64,000 nucleotides of DNA from Knufia peltigerae (taxonomy: Eukaryota; Ascomycota; Eurotiomycetes; Chaetothyriales; Trichomeriaceae), in NCBI GenBank assembly GCA_030247855.1, contig JAPDRN010000099.1, forward strand, positions 62,001 through 126,000, read 5' to 3'. The notes beneath the pieces are model-generated. The model was given only the letters and a program-made list of their open reading frames with translations, was not told the DNA's origin and did no database searches. Shown piece after piece: positions 1 to 11,710 of this stretch. The number at the start of each line of letters is the position of its first letter. Within the stretch, counting starts at the first letter, position 1. The position numbers and the translations under genes are program-made.

Positions 1-21
1 CCTTCAACCCCTCCTCAAGAC

Positions 22-2151
22 ATGTCTGGGGTCAACGGCACATTTCGAGGAACGCCAAACAGGCGCGGCCAACTCCCTTTCACGGACAGTCCTTCCAATA
101 TCCCCCGACCAAAGTTGGATTCCACTCCTGCTGCGGCCCCGAGCGAGATGTCGGGCACTTCGACACTGTCTGCCAGTCGGCAGAAGCAGAGCAAGAGAGA
201 TGAGGTAGGTTTTGGAGAGATTCCATCAGCCGCACTTCGATGAGTAACCAGCCTAACGCAACTCTCTATCAGGCCATCCGACGCAAAATGGAGGCAGACC
301 TCAGCAAGAAGAGGCAGGTCCCTGCTCGCGCTCGAAACACTCGCAAAGCTCCTCCCGGGACCGTGCTTGCCCTGAAGCCGAGTCAGGCCCTACAGATCAA
401 GCCTAGCACGACCGTTGCGGAAGCTGCTCAGCTCATGGCTGCTAAGAGAGAGGATTGTGTGCTTGTGACGGATGACGATGAGAGGATCGCCGGTATCTTC
501 ACGGCCAAAGATCTTGCCTTTCGTGTTGTCGGGGCTGGCGTCAAGGCCAGTCAGATCACCATTGAACAGATCATGACCAAGAACCCTTTGTGTGCAAGGA
601 CCGACACGAGCGCGACGGATGCTTTGGATCTGATGGTGAGGAAGGGATTCCGACACCTGCCTGTCATGGATGAGAATCAAGACATTTCGGGTATTCTGGA
701 TATTACCAAATGCTTCTATGAGGCCATGGAAAAGCTGGAGCGGGCTTACAGTTCCTCACGGAAGTTGTATGATGCCTTGGAGGGTGTTCAGTCCGAGCTC
801 GGCTCAAGTCAGCCTCAGCAGATCATCCAATATGTGGAAGCCCTTCGCATGAAAATGTCTGGACCTACACTAGAATCGGTGTTGAACGGTCTCCCGCCAA
901 CTACTGTTTCGGTCAGAACATCGGTCAAAGAGGCTGCCCAATTAATGAAGGAGAACCATACAACTGCCGTCCTGGTGCAGGATCAAGGCTCAATCACCGG
1001 TATTTTTACCAGCAAGGATGTAGTGCTGCGAGTCATTGCGCCCGGCTTGGATCCAGCCAACTGCAGTGTGGTCAGAGTTATGACCCCCCATCCCGATTTT
1101 GCACCTTCGGATATGAGCATACAAGCAGCTTTGAGAAAGATGCATGGTAAGTCTCAAAGACCCTGTCATATGATGAATGCTAAGCACGGTAGATGGTCAC
1201 TATTTGAATCTGCCAGTCATGAACGAGACTGGCGAGATTGTCGGCATGGTTGATGTCTTGAAATTAACATACGCCACGCTTGAACAAATCAACACTATGA
1301 ACACAGGAGAATCCGAAGGACCTGCTTGGAATAAGTTTTGGCTGTCCATGGACAATGACACAGAGTCTGTCATGTCTGGAGAGGGCAGTCATCGCCCGAC
1401 AACCCCTGGCCATCGCTCGGTCCTTGACTCTGAACATCCTCGCCCACCGTACGAGAGAGGTGATAGTGTTATGCCTCACGATTCCGCTTCCCACCACGGA
1501 GGAGATATGCTTTCAGAAATTATTCCCTCTGTTGAAGCACCTGAAGAAACGCCTTTCCCTTTCAAGTTCAAAGCCCCAAGCGGCCGAGTTCATCGCGTCC
1601 AGGTTGTGGCAAAGAACGGGATTGAAGAACTTGTTAGCTCTGTCACCGCAAAACTTGGCGCTGAACTCGAAGCTGTCGGAGGCGAAGCAACAGTTGAGGA
1701 TGGCAAATTGGGGAAATCTGGTTATGCTTTGAGTTATATGGACAATGAAGGCGACACTGTGTCAATCACAACCGACCAGGATCTTCTCGACGCAATTCTT
1801 CTTGCTCGACAAAGTAAGAGAGACAAAGTTGATCTGTTCGTCCACGATCCTGCGCAACCACCGATTGTCACAACCGTAGATCCTCGACCACAACTATCAA
1901 AGCCTCCGACGCCACCAGAGTCCGTCATGAAGGAGGCTGCGATAATGGATAATGCAGACAGTGACGAAGAAGATGGCGTCCCAGCCAGGACGATACGATC
2001 GAAACGAGCACCGGCTGCGTCAATGTATCAGTCAGAGGAACCGCAGTATATTGCTGGTGTGCCTAACGACTTGCTATTACCTGGAGCGATCGTGACTCTT
2101 GCAGTTGTCATCGTTGGAGTCTTTACCATCAGTCGCGCTACCTCGAAATGA
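22..2151 (+). CDS. CBS-domain and PB1-domain protein with C-terminal membrane anchor (Mug70-like)
   Basis: Three exons, 22-204, 273-1146 and 1193-2151, give 671 aa; the introns (GTAGGT...CAG and GTAAGT...TAG) keep the frame. Four CBS motifs can be read as two Bateman pairs: the first after residue 90 with blocks such as AGIFTAKDLAFRVV and the second near residues 270-400 with TGIFTSKDVVLRVI. A PB1 domain follows (about 500-590; FPFKFKAPSG at its start, an acidic OPCA-like stretch near DNEGDTVSITTDQDLLDA). A hydrophobic segment, LLLPGAIVTLAVVIVGVFTI, lies just before the C-terminus, so it is probably tail-anchored. CBS pairs usually bind adenosyl nucleotides and PB1 domains mediate pairing with other PB1 proteins; S. 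pombe Mug70 has the same architecture. The exact role is unknown. The start at 22 sits at the window edge, so an upstream ATG or exon cannot be excluded. Confidence 0.85.
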
Positions 2152-2548
2152 CGATACTTACGGCTTGCATTCTTTCTATTGTTACGATTTGACTTTTTCG
2201 ACTGCCATTTTTCACACTTTGATCCGATAGGCAAGTACAGATTGATGATTGATCCTGTACAGGATTCTGCTATTCAGTTTCAGTTCAAGGGAGGCACGGA
2301 CAGACCACTCAGGGATGAGTAGAGCTCAACGAATCTTAACTCTATCAAACAATGTTCATACCCAATTGCTCTTCAATCCTCCACTAGAGACTCGCATTCT
2401 CGCAGTCAGGCGCTTAGTGTGCATTTGTTTTTTGTTCATATTCAAGAATATACTATACTATTCCAGTCGACTCGAGATGGACGCAGGCTGTGGCAAGTTC
2501 ATGGGCTTCAGTCGATCTCATTTATATGCATACAGGCGATGTACAACA
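2152..2548. other. Convergent intergenic region, CBS/PB1 gene to PEX1
   Basis: The two genes face each other here, so this should hold both 3' UTRs. I see no gene or strong motif in it. Confidence 0.6.
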
Positions 2549-5500
2549 CTACATCAAACTTGTCCGTCCACCAATCTCGTTTCCACCCTGGCCATTCGGC
2601 ATCTCCCCATTCCTACCCACGACGAATTCGCGATAAATCGCAGCCAGCCGCCTTTGTTCGTCGGGTGAGATGGAGCTTCGCGTCGTACTCAGCGACCTTT
2701 CCATGTGCTTCCACTCGATCACGACTTCTTCCTTGCCGTTTTCCTCGTCCTTGCCCTCACCTGCACCGTTGTCTGCTGCGTTGTTGTCGTGGTGGTGCGC
2801 GGACCCCGACGCGCTTCTCGCGTAGCTGTTCCTCAAAGCGGCCTTTTCTCGCCTCCTCGCCAGCTTGAGCTCGTCCAGTTTCGCGGTGATGGCCGCCTTG
2901 GAGTCCATGGCCGAAGACGTGAGGGCCTTTTTCGCACGCGCGTCCTCCTCGGGGTCGAACAGGAACTGGATGAAGTCGTGCTTGTCGGCGCCTTGGCGTC
3001 TGCCGCGGCGGCGTCCGCTGCCTTCCTTGTTGTTGACGCCGTTGGCCAAACCTTTGCCCTTGTTGTCCTTGTCCTTGTCGGCGGCGTTCTTCGTGTCGCC
3101 CAGCAAGTCGTGGATGGCCTCCAGGTGGGCATTGTACATGAGCGCCTGCAGGTCGGCGCCGCTGAACCCTTCGGTCCGCTGTGCGACCCCGAGCAGCCGG
3201 TTCTCCACCTCCGGCGTGAGGTTCAGCTTGGTGCTCACGGCCTTGAGGATGTCGAGACGGTCGTTCATGTCGGGCATGTCGCACAGAAGAGACTTGTCCA
3301 GACGACCTGGACGCAGGAGCGCGGGATCGATCAGATCCGGTCGGGACGTGGCGGCGAGGACGTAGACGCCGTCAAGGCCCTCGGCACCGTCCATCTGGGT
3401 CAGCATCTGATTCACGACACGGTCCGTCACGCCGGTGCTGTCGTGGCCTCGCTTGGGAGCGATACTGTCGAACTCGTCGAAGAAGAGAACGCATGGTTTG
3501 GCGGCTTGGGCGCGCTCGAACAAGTCGCGGACGGACTTTTCAGAGGCGCCGATGTACTTGTTCAGGATCTCGGGACCCTTGACGGATATAAAATTTAGAT
3601 TGCATTCCCCGGCCACTGCGGAAGCGAGGAGCGTCTTGCCGCAACCCGGGTAGCCGTAGAGAAGCAGGCCGGATCGCAGACGAAGGGGCGAGTTGGCGAA
3701 TATAGGAGCGTATTTCGTCGGGTAGAGAAGTGTCTCGAGGAGGGTGCTGCGGGTTGCGTGCAGACCGCCGATTGAGGAGAAGGTCGTACTTGAGTGCGTG
3801 AGGGTGACGTTTCGCAGGGATGATGGAGTAAAGTTTCGCAAGGCGGCGTCGAAGTCTTCTTTCGTCAATATTGGCGGGCCGTCAGAGTTGTCATTCTGCG
3901 TTATAATGCGTGTAAGCGTTTCGTTGCGTGCTCGGGCTACTAGGAGGTCCAGATCCGCGGGCATGTAGCCGTCAGTCTTGCCAGCAATATCCAGGAGATC
4001 GAGGCTGGGCGAGACATGGAATCCATCGGGTCGGGATGATGACGAAGATGAGCCGGGTCGAGATGAAGGCACTGATGGGTCCATCCATGAGCTTTCGGAC
4101 ATGCTGGTGTCGCTCTGATTTCGACCATGACCAGTCTTTGGGGGTTGTGCATCCCCGATCAGAGAGTGTAGAATATCGCGGCGAATCTCCTTCGTGGGAG
4201 CTTTGATGGAGATAATATCACCTACGATATGGCCGCTGATGATAATGTTGTGGAGCGCCTCCTTGGATTGAGCCGTCGTGAGCAAAGTGACACCAGAATG
4301 GATGCTGCAGTACTGACGAACGACGGCGCAAAGAATCTCTGTAATTTGACGACTTCGACCGTTGTCGTTGCCAACCTGCAGCTCTGTCTCAACCGGGCAG
4401 ATCTTATCCAAGTCGTCGAGAATGACCACAGACTGCCCGCCCAGTCGGGCGCACCATGAAGCAGACATGAACAGCCTAGTCAAGGTCTCCTTGATGGTGG
4501 ACACCCTGGTTTCGTCCGTGACAAGTTTTTGGCAAGCAAAGTATGTCACGTTGAAAACATAATCTTCACGCAGTCTCTGGCCGATATACTGAGCGAGAGA
4601 GGTCTTGCCAGAGCCGACTCCACCCATCAAAAGTACCGATGAGCACAGCGTCAGGTTGGACATACACTGTTTTATGATGTCGTCGGCACCAACCAGATTC
4701 GGTATTTCAGACGGAATCCCGTGCGCGAAACTTGGAAACATGGTGGTCAGCTCCATTGGCCGCGGAATTTCATCCTTGACATCAAACTCCAAGTCCTGTT
4801 CTTGACCAAGCACCCATAAGCAGTCTGGGCCGTGATCCTCTGCAAGATTTGACGGTACACGAAACCTCAGGATGCCACCATCGAAATGAAGGGCGGATGA
4901 CGGATCCCCAGCAGTCGGAAGGAGCATGCCGTCTGTGATAGGACCAGTCAGCAGACCGTCGCCACCACTGAATGTCAATCGAAGCTTCTCCGCCACAGCT
5001 TGCTTTGCCGTTCGAGTATCCCCACCGAATTTGAGCCCGTCTTTCTTCTTGGAAGCTGACGTTGTAAAGGGGTAAAATTGAAATTTTGAGATGGAATAGC
5101 GAGGAAGGGGTAGTCCAGCAGCTTCGATACGGACTATTACACCGACTAGACCATCTGCGCCGAGCATTTTGCAGAGTGGTCCGGACAATATCACATGTTG
5201 ATCGTCGACAGGAGTCGTCCACGGCAGAACCTGGGCCACGATTTTAGCCGCTGGTCGTCCGACTTCGCTGCTTTCTTCCTCCTTTAATTTATTGACCTGT
5301 GTCGAGTCTAGCTGTGCACGTAAGCCGGCAGGTTTAACGATTGTAACGTTCGCCCAGGTCGCCGCCTTGAGAGCCCCTGAATTGAGTACATTCTGACTGA
5401 TCCAGACACAAAGCTTGTCGTTGGGAATTTTGTTTGCAACGTCGTCAAAATAAATGTCCGCACAACCTCGATCGATTGCACGCAAGAATAGTGTAGGCTT

Positions 5501-6333
5501 GGCAAGCGTCCTCTTAGAACCCGTGGTGCGAGCAGTGCTGACACCACTCCTGCCACTTCTTCTGCTCGCAACGCTTCTTGAATCGCCTCTTGTGTTTCGA
5601 CTGGATTTAGCTCGAACCTTTGGTGCAACAATGACTTCGGCGTCGGGCGCGATCTTTGCAAATGGCGAGGTACTGGGAATTGGCGGCGACAGTGATGTGA
5701 CAATGATGTTTGCAGTCGATGTTGGCGACAAGTGTAAAGTTAGTGGATGGGTGTGTTCGCCTTGCACAGCGCCTTTGATACTGAAGGAAGGGTTGGGCAA
5801 CGCTCGAATCTGAGATAGCAGATTCAATTCCAAGAAAGTGGCATGTAACTCGATGACCTCCCAATCAGCAGGCGTAAGAGGTTCAATATTGACACTGTGA
5901 GCAATCGGAGGGTCTAGATGAATCAGTATCCCAATTTTCTGTGCCTCAGAAAGTCCCAAGACTTTAGCAAAGGTAGCATCTATTTCGACTGTTTGGGTTT
6001 CTTGTTCTCGGCCAGGACGTGCTCGATCAGTGTTGATGACTGAGGCTGGTCGTGTTCGACTAGGCATTCCTGTCCACCCAACATAGGCAGATCGCTGGAA
6101 GCCTGTACTGTTGTTGCTAGATATCGCCCCTGTGGACAGAGTCTGCGACCGATATTGTAGTTCGACCACCACATTTTGTGCCGGCTGGAAGGGAGTAAGC
6201 ACAGAATCCGTTGTGCTGGGAAGATTCTTACAGTATTCGTATTGCTGATCAAAGCAATTAGACCTGGCGGCAAGTTGATTAGGCAGTTCTTCAAAGATAC
6301 GAGGACGACTTCTGCTCGAACAGCTGGCGCCAT
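2549..6333 (-). CDS. PEX1: Peroxin-1, AAA+ ATPase of the PEX1/PEX6 complex
   Basis: Exon 1 is 6333-6232 (34 aa, beginning MAPAVRAEVVLV) and exon 2 is 6184-2549; joined they give 1245 aa, normal for fungal PEX1. The splice (GTAAGA...CAG) creates the conserved NTPAQNVVVEL junction. The N-terminal domain is followed by two AAA cassettes: D1 with Walker A GGVGSGKTS (about residue 559) and Walker B VVILDDLDKI, and D2 with Walker A GYPGCGKTLLAS (about 882), Walker B VLFFDEFDSIAP and second region of homology DPALLRPGRLDKS. With PEX6 it extracts ubiquitinated PEX5 from the peroxisome membrane so the receptor can be reused. A charged low-complexity insert sits near residues 1080-1190. The 3' part covering D2 and the tail (about 2740-3480) is clearly richer in G/C at third positions than the 5' half. 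It is divergent from MCM7. Confidence 0.96.
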
Positions 6334-6816
6334 GATGTCCTGATGGTTGACAACAGCAGGGAATAGGATAGCTTATGAGTGAACCATGGATTCGTCGCTC
6401 CTCGTATATCCGCGTGCGACCAAGATAGAAAGATTCGAGGCAAGATCAAAGACTTGTGTTTTGAACAGACGTGTCACGTTTTCATCCTGATGATAGCAGC
6501 ACGTTGATTGGCATGGGAGGTTGATGTCGAGGACATTGACCAGCTTTGCCGTGTGCCCGCCGATTTTTGGGACCTCGGCACAATCGAGGGCCAAAAGCTG
6601 CACTGTCCAAGCAGCCTAACTCACCGTATAGACTACTGCAGATCGTTGGACCCGAACAGTAGCACTTAAGACGCGTCGAAAATTACTACGCGACGCGCTG
6701 GAAGAGTCAATGCGCATTTTCCAGCTAGCCCCCTGGTTGAGATAGCATACTAGTCAACGCCCATCTTCCAGCACTCCAGCTGCGACAATCCTCTCCTCCC
6801 TCACATCACGAGCAAC
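6334..6816. promoter_or_regulatory. Divergent PEX1 / MCM7 promoter region
   Basis: A 483-bp interval between the two start codons. It carries MluI cell-cycle-box-like sequences at 6671-6697, described separately, closer to MCM7. No additional gene is convincing here; short open frames at 6373-6603 lack coding character. Confidence 0.6.
6671..6697 (+). promoter_or_regulatory. MCB-like cell-cycle elements upstream of MCM7
   Basis: ACGCGT lies at 6671-6676 and ACGCGACGCG at 6688-6697, about 120-145 bp before the MCM7 start. ACGCGT is the MluI cell-cycle box bound by MBF (Mbp1/Swi6 type) factors at G1/S genes in yeasts. Assignment to MBF is by family knowledge; binding is inferred. The same 10-mer occurs upstream of MSH3 at 27137-27146. 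Confidence 0.6.
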
Positions 6817-9443
6817 ATGGCGCTCCTACAACACAAAGCGCTCGCTGACTATGCGAAACAGCTAGATGCCTTTGAATCCTTCTTGAAGAAGTTCGAGACC
6901 TCAAAAACATCTTTAGACGCAGCCGCTGAGGCCATCGATAGCCTGCACCTCGATGGCGACCACACCAGCGATGAATATGACTTTATGGACGACGTTACCG
7001 ACAATGCCAACACGAGAAGGCGGCCAAAGAGAAAATACATGGAAATGCTTCAGGAGGTGGCAGACCGCGAGCGACAGAATATCCTGGTAGATCTAGATGA
7101 CCTACAAGAGGTGCGCACGACAGTCTTTTCACACTAGCTTACATTGACCCTTGCTGCAGTTCGAAGACTCGCTCCCGGGCGACCTTAGCTTGAGGCTCGT
7201 AGAGTCAGTGACTAACAACACGAAACACTACGTCGACTTGTTCTCCGAAGCGGTAGACAAGGTCATTCCAAAGGCCAGCAAGGATATCTCGTGAGTGAAA
7301 AGAGCGCAACGCCAGCCAGCCGAGACTAATCCTTTCACAGATTCAAAGACGACGTCCTTGATATCATAATGGCGCAGCGAGCAAAGCGAAACGAGACAGT
7401 TGCAGCTGCCAATGAAGCAGACACCGATGCAGCCCTTCCGGTCTCGACATTCCCCCCGGAACTCACCAGAAGATATACTCTGAACTTCAAGCCATTGACA
7501 TCGTCAGTTTCAGACAGAGCCAAGAAGACTCTTGCTGTTCGACAGGTCCGAGGAGAGCATTTGGGACACCTCATCACAGTGCGCGGTATTACCACAAGAG
7601 TGTCAGATGTCAAGCCTAGCATACGAATACAGGCATACACCTGCGACCGATGTGGCTGTGAAATCTTCCAACCCATCACCTCCAAAAATTTCACGCCTCT
7701 ACAACTGTGCCCATCCGACGAATGCAAAGCCAATGATACCAAGGGCCAGTTATTCCCGTCCACGAGAGCCTCAAAGTTCCTGCCGTTCCAGGAAGTCAAA
7801 ATCCAGGAAATGGCAGATCAGGTCCCAGTCGGCCATATTCCGCGGACATTGACTGTGCATTGCAACGGCAGTCTAGCTCGACAGCTAAATCCTGGCGATG
7901 TTGTAGATATTGATGGTATATTCTTGCCTACGCCGTACACAGGCTTTAGAGCGATCAGAGCTGGTCTTCTCACCGACACATACCTCGAGGCGCAAAATAT
8001 TACGCAACACAAGAAGGCGTACCAGGACCTAAAGATGGATCCACGTATCATTCGACGGATCGAGTCGTTCAAGGCCACCGGCCACATGTACGAGTACCTA
8101 GCTCGATCGATTGCTCCCGAAATCTACGGCCACCTGGATGTTAAGAAGGCTCTCCTCTTGCTCTTGATTGGTGGTGTGACCAAGACAATGGGCGACGGTA
8201 TGCGAATTCGTGGCGACATCAATATATGTCTGATGGGCGACCCTGGTGTGGCCAAATCACAACTTTTGAAATATATCACCAAAGTTGCTCCTCGAGGTGT
8301 TTACACGACTGGTCGTGGATCCAGTGGTGTTGGTCTTACCGCAGCTGTCATGCGAGATCCAGTCACCGACGAAATGGTGCTGGAAGGTGGAGCTCTCGTT
8401 CTTGCAGACAATGGTATCTGCTGTATCGATGAATTTGATAAGATGGACGACGGTGATCGAACTGCCATTCATGAAGTCATGGAGCAGCAGACAATCTCAA
8501 TCAGCAAAGCAGGAATCACCACGACCTTGAACGCGCGAACATCTATTCTCGCAGCCGCTAACCCGCTGTATGGTCGCTACAACCCTCGTATTTCTCCCGT
8601 GGACAACATCAATTTGCCAGCGGCGCTTCTTTCTCGATTCGATGTGCTCTTCTTGATTCTTGACACACCCTCTCGTGAGGCGGACGAAGAGCTCGCCAAT
8701 CACGTCTGTCATGTGCATATGCACAACGCACATCCCGAGCGTGAGGGTGAAGGTGTCGTTTTCGCACCCCACGAAGTGCGGCAGTACATCGCCCAGGCAC
8801 GCACATTCCGACCCAACGTTCCCAAGTCCGTTTCCGACTACATGGTGGGTGCGTACGTACGTATGCGTCAGCAACAAAAGCGTGAAGAAGGCTCGAAGAA
8901 GCAATTCACTCACACCTCGCCACGTACGTTGCTGGGTGTGCTGCGTTTGTCGCAAGCCCTGGCTCGACTGCGTTTCAGCGAGGAAGTGGTCAATGAAGAT
9001 GTTGACGAGGCGTTGCGACTGATCGAAGTCTCCAAGGCAAGCTTGTACCATGACCAGCGAGCCCAGGGTGATCAGACGGTTAGCTCGCGAATCTACGATC
9101 TCATCCGTGGCATGAGAGAGTCCGGCGCCGCAAGTGTCGGCAAGGGTGCCAGAGGAGAACTGAACATGAGACGTGTGACGGAGTTGATTCTCGCCAAGGG
9201 CTTCACGCAAGATCAGCTTACCAGAACGGTGGAGGAGTATGAACTTCTAGATGTGAGTTTTGCCCTGAACCTTATCCTTTGCCCCGCCCCTTTCCCGTGC
9301 TCTACGTGCGGCAATTGAGGACTCTTACTGATGATTGATAGGTCTGGCAACTTGCCAACAACGGAGCGAGACTTGTCTGGATTGAAGCTGGCGACAGTGA
9401 CGAGGATGATGAGGATATGGCCGATGGCGATCAATCGGACTAG
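6817..9443 (+). CDS. MCM7: DNA replication licensing factor MCM7 (Cdc47)
   Basis: Four exons, 6817-7110, 7160-7290, 7341-9252 and 9342-9443, give 812 aa, the usual length for fungal MCM7. The sequence shows the MCM OB domain with a C4 zinc finger (CDRCGC...CPSDEC, about residues 242-270), the MCM-typical Walker [12 protein letters not shown] (about 440), Walker B with CCIDEFDKM (about 500) and the arginine finger SRFD (about 573). The C-terminal winged helix spans the last splice ([11 protein letters not shown]) and ends in an acidic tail. It is one of six subunits of the Mcm2-7 helicase loaded at origins in G1. MCB-like sites in the upstream region fit G1/S transcription. All introns are 49-89 nt with canonical ends. 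Confidence 0.97.
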
Positions 9444-10185
9444 AGAATGATGAATGGTTCCACGGAGTTAGAGAGTTGTGTTTGACTTGAGGACTGCTGT
9501 GTTCTCAATGTCCTGCTTGCTTTCTATGCGGATGCTCTAGATGTATGCTGGAGTTTGCTGCAATATCACTTTCGGTTCCTTGGGCTGTGATAAGGCACGT
9601 TTCGGACGGGCTCGTGTCTTGTAGTGTGAGCATTGGCCCTTGCCGAAAAACAAAATCGAATGACATTTCAGGAAAAAATCATGTTTGGTACGAGAAAGAG
9701 AAGGTATGAGATACGGAGGGTGGATTGCGGTGGCGGGCTTCCTTTTTCTACTTTACTTTTCGTATCATGGGCATCACGAATCATATACAGGGCGTACTAG
9801 CAGTTGCACAATCTTGATACAGATGGTCAAAACACCCACGGATGTCATCAAGTAGGATCCGTGTCTCCATTTCGGGGTTTCATGTGCTGCGCAATGAATG
9901 TTTCGACCAACAGCTTTCAAGGGCGGAAGGGGAGAGAGATTTGTAAGACGATCATCATATTCTTCCTCGGTATGGGACAAATGATCTCCAGTCATTGCTC
10001 TTTTTCTAGCCTGTTCGAAATGCATCCCCCAGACTCCATGCCTGCCTGCCTGCCTGCCTGTAATTTTAAGAACCAGAGAATGCAATTGTACCGCGTGCTA
10101 TCCCGTGCGTATGCAAAACAATCGAGAAGAGAGAGAAAAAAAATATCCAGCTCCAGGTAGGGGTAGCTCTTGAACAAAGGAAATA
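9444..10185. other. Convergent intergenic region, MCM7 to PAP2 phosphatase
   Basis: Both flanking genes end here. Apart from a tetranucleotide repeat (10039-10060) I see 3' UTR-like sequence and no credible gene. Confidence 0.55.
10039..10060 (+). repeat. Tetranucleotide microsatellite (TGCC)n
   Basis: Five uninterrupted TGCC units plus TG, downstream of the PAP2 phosphatase stop codon, probably in its 3' UTR. Confidence 0.9.
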
Positions 10186-11710
10186 TCATGACCGTAAAGG
10201 AGGGCCCTGTAAAAATCTCCTCGACGCGAGGTCGTCTTCGTCGTCCGAGCCTCCTGCCACTCCTCCTCCTTCTCCTCCTCCTCCTCCTCCTCCTCCTACA
10301 TCGCGCTCCGGACTAGGGTCTCCGTAGTATCCCGCCCTCGCGCGCTGGTTCTGAGCAATCTGATCGCGGAAAGCGTTGGCACTACTGCTCGGGGACCCGA
10401 GGGGGAGCGGGTGTGGCGACGCGGCGGGTCGAGGCCCGGCAGTGTAACCCGACTCGACGTCCGAGGGTCCGTAGCCGTCAGACTGGTAGCTCGTCGTTGC
10501 CAGACGGGATCCCAAGGTCTGAGGTTTGAGTTCGTGAGCCGAAGTCTCGACGCCGTTGTCGCCGTAGTCGTCGTTACCCGGAGGGACCCTGTCGTCGAGG
10601 ACCTCGAGCGTGTCGGCGTCGACCAGGACCTTGCCTAGGACCGGTCGTCTGACGGGTGTGCCCCAGGTCCTCATCGGGTACGCTCGACCCTTTTCCCACG
10701 TGTGGCTCACCGGGGGGAAATACTGACGGTACGAACCCCAGGCGCACAGGATACCGAGGGCCGAGCCAAAGAGGACGTCGAACGGGTGGTGACGGGCGTC
10801 CATGATGCGGGACATGGCCACGCACGAGGCGGCCAACGTGGGGATCAGGACGATCACCGTCCGCCACACTTCGCCCTTTTGGTCGAGGACGTGTAATTTG
10901 GCGGCGAGGTAGAGGGAGAGGTAAAAGAGACCACCGAAGGACGAAGACGAGTGGCCCGACGGGAACGACCGAAAGCCTGGAGGAACAGGGAAAACCACAG
11001 GTTAGAGAGAGGTGAAGAAGTAAAAGTGGCAACGAGGGTCCTCAAAACGTCAAAGCTTGCTTACCGTCTTGCATGATGGCAGAGTTGGTCTGCGTACAGA
11101 TCACCTTTGTGACGAGACCGTACGGCACTGCATCGGCGGAGCCCGCTCGGGGTTGGCATCGATCCACGAGATCCGGACGAGGCTTCCCGCAGAGGTTCTT
11201 CAGACTGCCAGTGATGACAAAGGCGGCACCCTGAGCGAGGAGAAGGCCCAACCAACCACAGTTGAGCTCCCAGAGCCGGTCTGCGAAGCTATATCTGGAC
11301 CGCGCGTGGGTGGTGCGTCGGTGATGAGAGAACCAGCCGTCGATGAAGAGGGTGTAGACGGCAATGACGACGGCAGGGAAGAGACCCGAAATGACCAGGG
11401 CCCAGGCTATGGGCACTCTCTCCTTGACCGCGTAGGGGTACTGTATGGAGATGTTGTTGAGGGAAAAGTGTTGTGCGAAAGGAGTGACCAGCTTGTCCAA
11501 CACGGCGTAGATTATGGCGAGCACGCTGAGATCCGATGTCAGATTGAGGCGTCATTGTGAATGTCTGACGAGGTCCAAATAGACCCGTACGAGGATACCA
11601 GAGAGAAAAACTCACATTATGATCAAATAATCGATCGCATAAGATATAAAGGCCCGCAGGGGGATTCGACGGCTCGAGGGCCCATTGAGTTGTCTCTTCA
11701 ACCGCTCCAT
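10186..11710 (-). CDS. PAP2-family membrane lipid phosphate phosphatase (DPP1/LPP1-like)
   Basis: Exons 11710-11616, 11525-11065 and 10976-10186 give 448 aa. The three phosphatase signature motifs are all present: KNLCGKPRPDL (KXXXXXXRP type), FPSGHSS, and SRIMDARHHPFDV (SRXXXXXHXXXD type), each on the correct side of predicted membrane spans (AFISYAIDYLIII, VPIAWALVISGLFPAVVIAVYTLF, WLGLLLAQGAAFVITG and others). The family dephosphorylates diacylglycerol pyrophosphate, phosphatidate and related lipids in the ER, Golgi or vacuole; the exact substrate cannot be read from sequence. The C-terminal tail is long, hydrophilic and ends with a glycine run encoded by a GGA/GAG trinucleotide repeat (10258-10297), which may vary in length between strains. 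It converges on MCM7. Confidence 0.93.
10258..10297 (-). repeat. Coding trinucleotide repeat (poly-Gly) in the PAP2 gene
   Basis: TCC/TTC units on the plus strand encode a Gly-rich run with one or two Glu residues on the minus strand near the C-terminus. It is near-perfect and in frame. Confidence 0.85.

Noticed and set aside
2705..3598. 297-codon plus-strand frame antisense to the PEX1 D2 domain
   Set aside because: The PEX1 reading is unambiguous here; the opposite frame is Val/Leu/Gly-biased shadow of GC-rich codons.
8497..9210. 237-codon minus-strand frame antisense to MCM7
   Set aside because: Lies wholly inside the well-conserved MCM7 ATPase and C-terminal coding sequence; no family resemblance.
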